This document shows, piece after piece, positions 1-6,787 of a stretch of 6,787 nt of DNA. Made by a program: the position numbers and the translations under genes. This DNA is from Oscillospiraceae bacterium. Lineage in GTDB: Bacteria; Bacillota; Clostridia; Oscillospirales; Oscillospiraceae. The stretch spans positions 1 through 6,787 of the forward strand of contig JAITGW010000063.1 in the NCBI GenBank assembly GCA_031280325.1, in the 5' to 3' direction. The stretch's first letter is position 1. Every line of letters begins with the position of its first letter. The notes below the pieces were generated by a model. It had not been told where the DNA came from, searched no databases, and saw nothing but the letters and a program-made list of their open reading frames with translations.

Positions 1-343
1 ATTCCTTTTTCTCGCAGGAGAGTATTGCGTTAAAATCCTCCGGCGCGTCAATCGCGCGAGACACCGAGATGTCCGGCGGGAGCAGTGCGTTTATCGCATA
101 CGGCAGACGCTCTGCCGGAATGGCGCAGCCTGTCCGGAAGCTTGCGCAGTATTTTTCCGCGTGGACTCCCGCGTCCGTTCTGCCGCAGCCGGTGACGTGA
201 ATATCTTCGCCGCAGAGCCTTGTCAGCGCGCGCTCAAGCGTACCGCATACGGTAACCTCGCGCTTTTGCACCTGCCATCCGTGATAACGCGCCCCGTCAT
301 AGGAGAGCCGCAGAGCGATATTGCGCCGAATTATCCCGCTCAC
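1..343 (-). CDS. truA: tRNA pseudouridine(38-40) synthase TruA, N-terminal part (runs off the left edge)
   Basis: TruA converts uridines 38-40 of the tRNA anticodon stem-loop to pseudouridine in the cytoplasm. The visible 114 residues begin with the family's first strand and loop (LRLSYDGARYHGWQVQ, residues 11-26). They include the catalytic motif GRTDAGVHA at residues 54-62, with the nucleophilic aspartate at 57, close to Asp60 of the E. coli enzyme. The family is usually about 245-270 residues, so over half lies beyond the window. The start is a GTG whose first bases overlap the ecfT stop in a GTGA (positions 340-343). No clear Shine-Dalgarno sequence precedes it, so initiation probably depends on translational coupling to ecfT. 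The order ecfA1-ecfA2-ecfT-truA is the standard Bacillota arrangement, which supports the call. Identity is very secure; only the exact start is slightly open. Confidence 0.96.
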   Translation of the reverse strand, partial: MSGIIRRNIALRLSYDGARYHGWQVQKREVTVCGTLERALTRLCGEDIHVTGCGRTDAGVHAEKYCASFRTGCAIPAERLPYAINALLPPDISVSRAIDAPEDFNAILSCEKKE

Positions 344-1140
344 GGCAGTTTGTTCGCGAATACGACGGCGGCGATAGTCAATCCGCCGAGGATGAGCGCA
401 AGCCCGTCCCGCGCCGCCATGCGCAGAAGCTTCATGCGTGTGCGCCCCTCGCCCCCATGGTAACAACGGGACTCCATCGCCTCCGCAAGCTCTTCCGCGC
501 GGCGAAACGCGCTTATGAACAGCGGCACGAGAATCGGCAGCATCGCCCGCGCGCGTTTCAGGATGCCGCCCGTTTCAAAGTCCGCCCCGCGGGATTTTTG
601 CGCGGAGATGATTTTATCCGTCTCCTCAAGCAGCGTCGGAATGAAACGCAGGGCAATGCTCATCATCATGGCAAGCTCATGCGCCGGGAAGCGGATTTTT
701 TTCAGCGGACTCATGACAGATTCAAGCCCATCCGTCAGCGCCAGCGGCGACGTTGTGTATGTCAAAAGAAACGTCCCGCAGATAAGCATAATCAGCCGCA
801 GCGCCATTTTTCCCGCAATTTCAAGCCCTTCCCGCGTGATTTTGAGGATCCAGACTTTCAAAATTACCGTTCCGGATGTGAGAAAAACGTTCAAAAGCGC
901 CGTTATGAGGATGACGACCGCAATCGCGCGCAGAGATCGCAGCAGCGTCCTCACGCTGATTTTCGATACAAACACAACGGCGCACAGCAGCGCCGCCATA
1001 AGCGCGTATCCGCTCCAACTTTTAAGCATGAAAAGCGCGACGATATAGACAAGCGTCAAAGCGAGCTTTGTGCGCGGGTCAAGCCGGTGGATTATTGTGT
1101 TCCCGGGAAAAAACTGCCCAAGCGTAATGTCACGAAGCAC
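340..1140 (-). CDS. ecfT: Energy-coupling factor transporter transmembrane protein EcfT
   Basis: EcfT is the membrane scaffold of ECF transporters. It couples ATP hydrolysis by EcfA1/EcfA2 to toppling of an exchangeable substrate-binding S component. The 266 residues match the family's usual length. The opening LGQFFPGNTIIHRLDPRTKL is the typical EcfT N-terminus. Hydrophobic segments lie near residues 26-58, 71-90, 112-131 and 243-262, and the two coupling helices fall between about 150 and 235. The two short family motifs that dock into the ATPases are visible as SRG (183-185, in AQKSRGADF) and SRC (224-226, in AMESRCYHGGEGRTR). The second departs from the textbook Ala-Arg-Gly, but the key arginine is kept. 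Start codon is GTG, one base after the ecfA2 stop, with a strong GGGAGGTG site eight bases upstream. The stop overlaps the truA start by four bases. Confidence 0.97.
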   Translation of the reverse strand: MLRDITLGQFFPGNTIIHRLDPRTKLALTLVYIVALFMLKSWSGYALMAALLCAVVFVSKISVRTLLRSLRAIAVVILITALLNVFLTSGTVILKVWILKITREGLEIAGKMALRLIMLICGTFLLTYTTSPLALTDGLESVMSPLKKIRFPAHELAMMMSIALRFIPTLLEETDKIISAQKSRGADFETGGILKRARAMLPILVPLFISAFRRAEELAEAMESRCYHGGEGRTRMKLLRMAARDGLALILGGLTIAAVVFANKLP

Positions 1141-1141
1141 G

Positions 1142-1996
1142 TTATTTCACCTCCCGAAGCGAGAGTACCGCGTCGCGCAACGCCGAGACGGTGTATATCC
1201 CCCGCGGAATTTCCAGTCCCCGCGCGCGCAGGCGCGCCGCAATCTGCGCCGGAGCGGGCAGTGACAAACCCATGCCTTCAAGCAATCCGCCACCGGCAAA
1301 AATCTCCGCGGGAGGACCGTTCATGACAAGCCGTCCGTTTTCAAACACGCAAACGCGCGTTGCGCAGCGCGCGGCTTCCTCCATGCTGTGTGTGACCGTT
1401 ATAATCGCGGCGCCTGTCTCTCGTCGGTACGCGTCGATGTTGCTGAGCAGCTCTGCCCGCCCCTGCGGATCAAGTCCCGCTGTCGGCTCATCGAGGATCA
1501 GCACCCTCGGCTCCATGGCGATGACGCCCGCGACGGCGGCGCGGCGCTTCTGCCCGCCGGACAGATCAAAGGGCGACTGCTCAAGCTGCTGCGCGGAAAG
1601 TCCGACAAAACGGGCCGCGCGCGCAACCCGCGCCTCGATTTCTGATTGCGCAAGACCCATATTTCTCGGACCGAAGGCGATGTCGCGCGCGACAGTCTCC
1701 TCAAAAAGTTGATATTCAGGAAATTGGAACACAAGCCCAACGTTAAACCGCGCCCTGCGCGTCGCCTGCTTTGAGCTGTGGATGTCCTCACCAAGGAGCA
1801 GCACCTGTCCCGACTGAGGTTTCAGCAAACCGTTGAGGTGCTGGATAAAGGTGCTTTTTCCGCTGCCCGTGTGACCGATTACCGCTATATATTCGCCCGA
1901 AAAGGCGCAAAAATCAACCTCCCGCAGGGCGGCGTGTTCAAACGGCGTTCCCCCGGAGTATGTGTATGAAATATTCTTCGTCTCGATTATCGGCAT
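1142..1996 (-). CDS. ecfA2: Energy-coupling factor transporter ATP-binding protein EcfA2
   Basis: EcfA2 is one of the two ABC-type ATPases that pair as a heterodimer under EcfT on the cytoplasmic face. All nucleotide-binding elements are present in the 284 residues: Walker A GHTGSGKST (41-49), Q-loop glutamine 91 in FQFPEYQLFEETV, ABC signature LSGGQKRR (145-152), Walker B VLILDE (165-170) with catalytic Glu170, the D-loop in TAGLDP, and the switch histidine in THSMEEA (His203). The FQFPEYQLFE Q-loop is typical of the EcfA2 (CbiO2) paralogue and separates it from EcfA1, which has FQNPDNQ. The C-terminal region after residue 225 is the ECF-specific extension. I chose ATG at 1996, preceded by GAGGG at eight bases. 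A TTG at 1999 directly in front would add one residue. ecfT follows after one base, and a short hypothetical gene ends 38 bases upstream. Confidence 0.97.
   Translation of the reverse strand: MPIIETKNISYTYSGGTPFEHAALREVDFCAFSGEYIAVIGHTGSGKSTFIQHLNGLLKPQSGQVLLLGEDIHSSKQATRRARFNVGLVFQFPEYQLFEETVARDIAFGPRNMGLAQSEIEARVARAARFVGLSAQQLEQSPFDLSGGQKRRAAVAGVIAMEPRVLILDEPTAGLDPQGRAELLSNIDAYRRETGAAIITVTHSMEEAARCATRVCVFENGRLVMNGPPAEIFAGGGLLEGMGLSLPAPAQIAARLRARGLEIPRGIYTVSALRDAVLSLREVK
1149..1156 (-). promoter_or_regulatory. Ribosome binding site of ecfT, inside the end of ecfA2
   Basis: The minus strand reads GGGAGGTG eight bases before a GTG codon. This strong Shine-Dalgarno match fixes the non-ATG start of ecfT at 1140. 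It lies within the last codons of ecfA2, consistent with coupled translation. Confidence 0.85.
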
Positions 1997-2034
1997 CAAT
2001 ATATCCCTCGTCCTTGGAGTTTGTACAGAGCGGC

Positions 2035-2418
2035 TTACAACGCTTTTCTGACCAAATCCCCTACGCGTACTTTTTTATCCTGAATCGAGGAAAATGCCGA
2101 TTCAATATCAGCCGTATCAATGTTGAGTTTTTCTGTCACAGTATATTCCGCAAACAGCAATACGTCTGAAAACTTCCTTGTTTCGTCTACGGCGCTTTTG
2201 CACAGCGCCATTTTCGGATAGAGTGTTTTTACGTAGACAGTAGCTTTGACGTAGTCTAACGTTCCAAGACTTTCGTTCGTCTGGGTATCTATTATTTCCG
2301 CGCCTACGGCATACACCTCTAACATTTCGCCGTTGATGAGGTGCGCTTCCGATCCGCCGTTTATTATTATTTCATATTCATTCACAATTTTTATTACGCG
2401 CAGTTCTTTGTTTATCAT
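2035..2418 (-). CDS. Hypothetical small beta-rich protein with a FlgT-C-like pattern, inserted between ecfA1 and ecfA2
   Basis: I do not recognise a named family for this 127-residue protein. It has no signal peptide or membrane segment, so it is probably cytoplasmic. Residues 5-75 alternate short strands and turns: RVIKIVNEYEIIINGGS, then a GEMLEVYAVG segment, then EIIDTQTNESLGTLDYVKATVYV. This resembles the small beta-barrel pattern of FlgT C-terminal-like domains (glycine-serine loop, 'vGd.l.Vy', 'iiD..TgE.LG', then a V-rich strand). The last residues, VRVGDLVRKAL, close it in the same style. That resemblance is my inference from pattern only. The start is firm: ATG with a GGAGGAGGA site eight bases upstream, one base after the preceding stop. 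Base composition is about 42% GC over 2041-2400 by hand count, well below the neighbouring transporter genes, which hints at a separate origin. It is probably co-transcribed and coupled with the gene upstream. Confidence 0.8.
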   Translation of the reverse strand: MINKELRVIKIVNEYEIIINGGSEAHLINGEMLEVYAVGAEIIDTQTNESLGTLDYVKATVYVKTLYPKMALCKSAVDETRKFSDVLLFAEYTVTEKLNIDTADIESAFSSIQDKKVRVGDLVRKAL

Positions 2419-2419
2419 T

Positions 2420-2788
2420 TCAAAAATCCTCCTCCATCATCATTCTTAGCTGGTTTATGTACGCGTTGTGCGCGGCTTTCACCGCTCCGGCATCGCTCTC
2501 CGCTATAGCCGCAAGAAATAGGCTTAACGTCCTCAGTTTAATATGTTGCGAACGCGCCAATGCCTTATTTAGCGCATTTTCATTTGCCGTTTTTTCATCG
2601 AATAACTCATTCATGTGCGCCCTGTCCGCCTTTTCTTTTTGCAGCTCTGCGGCGAGTCTATCATATTTACTTTCGCAAGCGCTTTCATACGCAGCTATTT
2701 TGCAATGATATTTAACCAGTGCAATGATAAACGCCACTATGAATGCCGCAAGCGTCGCGCCGACAAACATACACCGCCGCTTTTCCAA
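2420..2788 (-). CDS. Hypothetical single-pass membrane protein with helical tail, inserted between ecfA1 and ecfA2
   Basis: No family is recognised. With the start used here (122 residues) the protein opens with a basic MEKRR, followed by one hydrophobic segment at about residues 7-25 (MFVGATLAAFIVAFIIALV). Then comes a charged, Ala/Glu/Lys-rich helical stretch (about 32-85) that could form a coiled coil, and an acidic end (MMMEEDF). The positive-inside rule predicts N-in, C-out. Start choice is uncertain. TTG at 2788 has a GGAG six bases upstream. TTG at 2800 adds four residues but has no good site. ATG at 2770 is also in frame but has only a poor site. A well-spaced AAGGA-ATG pair at 2840 opens a different frame, which may mean a frameshift near the five-base T run (2799-2803). 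GC is about 49% by hand count on sampled rows, lower than the flanking genes. The next small gene follows after one base. Confidence 0.72.
   Translation of the reverse strand: MEKRRCMFVGATLAAFIVAFIIALVKYHCKIAAYESACESKYDRLAAELQKEKADRAHMNELFDEKTANENALNKALARSQHIKLRTLSLFLAAIAESDAGAVKAAHNAYINQLRMMMEEDF
2427..2435 (-). promoter_or_regulatory. Ribosome binding site of the small beta-rich gene
   Basis: The minus strand reads GGAGGAGGA, eight bases before the ATG at 2418. It lies in the last codons of the upstream membrane-protein gene (the MMEED end). It is one of the strongest sites in the window and argues that the inserted small genes are real and translated. Confidence 0.85.
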
Positions 2789-2842
2789 AGGCAGCTCCAA
2801 AAACTTGCCATTGCTGCCACAACCGCGGCGCTTTGCCCATCT

Positions 2843-3718
2843 TTATCCTTCTTCCTCTATATGCTCTCCAAATATCCGCGCAATTTCATCCGCCGCGCTC
2901 TCAACCGTCAGCGCGCCGAGCGGCACGTCAAGCCCCGCAAGCCTAAGCTCGTGCAGCAACGCGGCAGGTACCGGCACGTCAAGTCCCGCGTCACGCAGCA
3001 GATCCACCTGACTGAAAATCTCGCCGGGAGTGCCGTCGCCGAGAATTTTTCCGCCGCCCATGAGAAACACGCGGTCGCAGGAAACGACCTCCTCCATGTG
3101 GTGCGTTATAAGCACGACAGTAACATTCCGCTCCTCGCGCAAGGCTCTGATTATCGCAATAATATCTTCCCGCCCCTGTGGATCAAGCATTGCCGTCGGC
3201 TCGTCAAAGACAATACATTCCGGCTCCATGGCAAGGATCCCGGCGATAGCCACCCTCTGCTTCTGCCCGCCGGAGAGCAGATGCGGCGCATGCTCACGGT
3301 ATTCATACATGCCGACGGTGCGCAGTACGCCGTCCACACGGCGGCGGATCTCCTCCGGCGGCAAACCAAGGTTCTCAGGAGCGAACGCAACATCCTCTTC
3401 CACAACGTTCGCTACAATCTGATTGTCCGGATTCTGGAACACCATGCCGACTCTGCGGCGGATGCTAATAAGCGCGTCCTCATCCGCCGTGTCGTATCCC
3501 GCGACAAGCACTTTGCCGGAGGACGGCAGAAGCATCCCGTTGAAATGGCGGGCGAGCGTGCTTTTTCCGGAGCCGTTGCGTCCGAGAATCGCCACGAATT
3601 CGCCCCTGTGAATATCCATGGAGACGCCGCGCAGCGCGGCGCGCTCCTGCGCGCTCTCATCGGAGGAGCGATATGAAAAATGCACGTCCCTGACGGTTAT
3701 TATTGATTCTTTTGACAT
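2843..3718 (-). CDS. ecfA1: Energy-coupling factor transporter ATP-binding protein EcfA1
   Basis: EcfA1 is the second ATPase of the ECF module and forms the asymmetric heterodimer with EcfA2. The 291 residues carry Walker A GRNGSGKST (46-54), Q-loop glutamine 95 in FQNPDNQIV (the EcfA1/CbiO1 form), signature LSGGQKQR (148-155), Walker B ending FDE (catalytic Glu173), the D-loop in AMLDP, and the switch histidine in ITHHMEE (His206). The ECF-type C-terminal extension with PLGALTVE follows. The reading frame is open further upstream to 3781, but those 21 extra residues are basic and non-homologous. ATG at 3718 has AGAGGTGA four bases ahead and begins directly with the conserved IITVRDVHFSY strand, so I use it. 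It overlaps the methyltransferase stop by 19 bases, suggesting translational coupling. Unusually, ecfA2 does not follow directly: two small genes lie between. Confidence 0.97.
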   Translation of the reverse strand: MSKESIITVRDVHFSYRSSDESAQERAALRGVSMDIHRGEFVAILGRNGSGKSTLARHFNGMLLPSSGKVLVAGYDTADEDALISIRRRVGMVFQNPDNQIVANVVEEDVAFAPENLGLPPEEIRRRVDGVLRTVGMYEYREHAPHLLSGGQKQRVAIAGILAMEPECIVFDEPTAMLDPQGREDIIAIIRALREERNVTVVLITHHMEEVVSCDRVFLMGGGKILGDGTPGEIFSQVDLLRDAGLDVPVPAALLHELRLAGLDVPLGALTVESAADEIARIFGEHIEEEG

Positions 3719-4602
3719 ACGTTCACCTCTGTCGCGCCGCGCCGGATTTCCCAGCGCGTGGCGGCGCCGCACGGAAGACACAGTCCCGATTGCGTCACCG
3801 GAAGTCCCAGCTCATCCGACTCCGCCCGACCGCCGAGCTTTGCGGTAAACACCGCGTCCGCGATGTACTTAAGCGTCGAGGGCGACAGACCCGCGGTATA
3901 GGAGTTGATAATTACAAACTCCGGCTGCGCCGAGAGCGCCCGCGATGCGAGCCGAACGAAATCGAACAGGTTATCTTCCAGCTTCCACACCTCGCCCGCC
4001 GGGCCCCGTCCGTATGACGGCGGATCCATAATTATCGCGTCATAGCGCCGTCCGCGCCGTATTTCGCGCTCTATAAATTTTACGCAGTCGTCAACGATCC
4101 AGCGGATCGGAGCTCCCTCAAGTCCCGAAATTTTCGCGTTTTCCCGTGCCCATGCGACAGCTCCCTTTGAGGCGTCCACGTGGCAGACCTCCGCGCCCGC
4201 GGCGGCGGAGGCAAGCGTCGCGGCTCCGGTGTACGCAAAGAGGTTGAGTATGGAGAGTCGCCGCCCGGCGGAGCTGACTTTGCGGGTGATATAATCCCAG
4301 TTGTTCGCCTGCTCCGGAAACACGCCGGTGTGCTTGAAATTTGTCGGACGCACAGAAAAAGTCAAGTCTCCGTAAGTGATTTCCCATGACTCCGGTACGT
4401 TTTTGCGCTCCCATTGACCTCCGCCGGCGCTTGATCGGACATATCGAGCGTCAGGCGCGCGCCACTCGGGGCGGAGTGCGCCCGTGTCCCAGATCACCTG
4501 CGGGTCAGGGCGAACGAGAATGTGCGCGCCCCATCGCTCAAGCCGCTCTCCTCCGGAGCAGTCAAGCAGCTCATACTGTGTCCATTTATCGGAAATAAGC
4601 AT
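3700..4602 (-). CDS. Class I SAM-dependent methyltransferase, COG1092 (RlmI/RlmK)-like
   Basis: This 300-residue protein has a complete class I methyltransferase fold. Motif I, which binds S-adenosylmethionine, is LNLFAYTGAATLASAAAGA (119-137). The acidic residue at the end of strand 2 is Asp143 in HVDASKGAV, DD at 171-172 likely contacts the adenine, and motif IV is IIMDPPSYGRG (190-200). The PTNFKHTGVFPEQANNWD stretch before the domain (87-103) and DPPSYGRG are typical of the COG1092 group, which includes 23S rRNA methyltransferases RlmI and RlmK. The N-terminal PUA domain of E. coli RlmI is absent, so the nucleic-acid target is not established. rRNA is the likely substrate by family. The ATG at 4602 has AAGGAAG five bases upstream. 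This is the first gene after a consensus promoter, and its last 19 bases overlap ecfA1, so it leads the ecf-truA operon. Confidence 0.9.
   Translation of the reverse strand: MLISDKWTQYELLDCSGGERLERWGAHILVRPDPQVIWDTGALRPEWRAPDARYVRSSAGGGQWERKNVPESWEITYGDLTFSVRPTNFKHTGVFPEQANNWDYITRKVSSAGRRLSILNLFAYTGAATLASAAAGAEVCHVDASKGAVAWARENAKISGLEGAPIRWIVDDCVKFIEREIRRGRRYDAIIMDPPSYGRGPAGEVWKLEDNLFDFVRLASRALSAQPEFVIINSYTAGLSPSTLKYIADAVFTAKLGGRAESDELGLPVTQSGLCLPCGAATRWEIRRGATEVNVCQKNQ
3723..3730 (-). promoter_or_regulatory. Ribosome binding site deciding the ecfA1 start
   Basis: The minus strand reads AGAGGTGA four bases before the ATG at 3718, within the 3' end of the methyltransferase gene. It decides between that ATG and the longer open frame that reaches 3781. 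Confidence 0.8.
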
Positions 4603-4603
4603 T

Positions 4604-4649
4604 GCGGCTTCCTTTTGTTTTGGTTACTGCGGCAATAAGCCGCGATTAT
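4604..4649 (-). promoter_or_regulatory. Short 5' leader with competing hairpins over the ribosome binding site
   Basis: From the predicted transcription start (about 4649) to the methyltransferase ATG there are about 47 bases. The segment GCGGCTT (4643-4637) can pair with GCCGC (4633-4629) as a five-base stem with a five-base loop. It can instead pair with AAGCCGC (4610-4604), a perfect seven-base match that covers half of the AAGGAAG ribosome binding site. The two pairings exclude each other. The complementarity is seen; any regulatory role is inference. It is too short to be a known riboswitch class. Confidence 0.35.
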
Positions 4650-4655
4650 CAAAAA

Positions 4656-4684
4656 ATTATACCACCCAAAACGATGTGTGTCAA
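4656..4684 (-). promoter_or_regulatory. Consensus sigma-A/sigma-70 promoter of the methyltransferase-ecf-truA operon
   Basis: On the minus strand TTGACA occupies 4684-4679 and TATAAT occupies 4661-4656, separated by exactly 17 bases. Both hexamers match the housekeeping consensus perfectly. Transcription would start near 4649. The -35 box begins five bases beyond the terminator hairpin of the upstream gene, so the intergenic space is fully used. No other promoter this good is visible in the short gaps downstream, consistent with a single operon. Confidence 0.9.
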
Positions 4685-4688
4685 CACC

Positions 4689-4725
4689 GCAAAAGCTCCC
4701 CGTCATGCTGACGGGGAGCTTTTGC
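4689..4725. terminator. Perfect 17-bp stem-loop terminator, usable in both directions
   Basis: The arms 4689-4705 and 4709-4725 are exact reverse complements around a three-base loop. The core AGCTCCCCGTCA is GC-rich, and each outer end carries an AAAA/TTTT run within the stem. It follows the surface-protein stop at 4749 by about 24 bases, so it should end that transcript. Because the A and T runs are symmetrical it could also act on the plus strand, but no plus-strand gene precedes it here. The T run is short (four, inside the stem), so efficiency is a guess. Confidence 0.88.
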
Positions 4726-4748
4726 AGGCATTTGGTTTTATCGGGTGC

Positions 4749-6787
<2,039 letters not shown>

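Noticed and set aside
457..1326. Long plus-strand ORF rich in Arg and Gln
   Set aside because: It lies antisense to ecfT and ecfA2, both of which have every family motif. The basic composition is a shadow of GC-rich codons.
1997..2034. Terminator or separate promoter before ecfA2
   Set aside because: The 38-base gap has no inverted repeat and no convincing -35/-10 pair; it fits continuous transcription.
2615..3676. 353-residue plus-strand ORF
   Set aside because: It is antisense to ecfA1 and the small membrane-protein gene, with no recognisable domain.
3719..3781. Longer start for ecfA1
   Set aside because: The added 21 residues are basic and unlike any EcfA1 N-terminus, and the ATG at 3718 has its own ribosome binding site.
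4603..4655. Vitamin riboswitch upstream of the ECF operon
   Set aside because: The leader is only about 47 bases, too short for cobalamin, TPP or FMN riboswitches, and no conserved core motif is seen.

Overview
The window reads almost entirely on the minus strand. It looks like chromosomal DNA from a Gram-positive, clostridia-like member of the Bacillota. The reasons are the strong GGAGG-type ribosome binding sites, a housekeeping ecfA1-ecfA2-ecfT-truA block, and a wall-anchored surface protein with a sortase-type tail. Most genes are moderately GC-rich, roughly 55-60% by hand count. I cannot name a family or genus from sequence alone.

Layout in the direction of transcription (right to left). 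At 6787-4749 is the 3' part of a long surface-protein gene. It encodes tandem DUF11-like beta-sandwich repeats, then a linker with four GCNCG motifs, a DINIDINID element, a 35-residue Asn/Ser/Thr tract and an APKTGE sorting-signal-like tail. A perfect 17-bp hairpin (4725-4689) ends this unit. Five bases later a full-consensus sigma-A-type promoter (TTGACA, 17 bp, TATAAT) starts the next unit. That unit is a COG1092-like SAM methyltransferase (4602-3700), ecfA1 (3718-2843), two small unrecognised genes (about 2788-2420 and 2418-2035), ecfA2 (1996-1142), ecfT (1140-340) and the start of truA (343 to the left edge). All junctions are overlaps or gaps of at most about 55 bases, so this is probably one operon.

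How the genes fit together. EcfA1, EcfA2 and EcfT form the shared energising module of a group II energy-coupling-factor transporter. That module serves separately encoded substrate-binding S components for vitamins or metals, and none lies in the window. TruA and the methyltransferase are RNA-modification enzymes or candidates for that role. The unusual point is the pair of small genes between the two ATPase genes, which are normally adjacent. One encodes a single-pass membrane protein with a helical, possibly coiled-coil tail. The other encodes a small beta-rich protein of clearly lower GC, with a FlgT-C-like pattern. They are the best candidates for something undescribed, together with the cysteine-rich linker of the surface protein.
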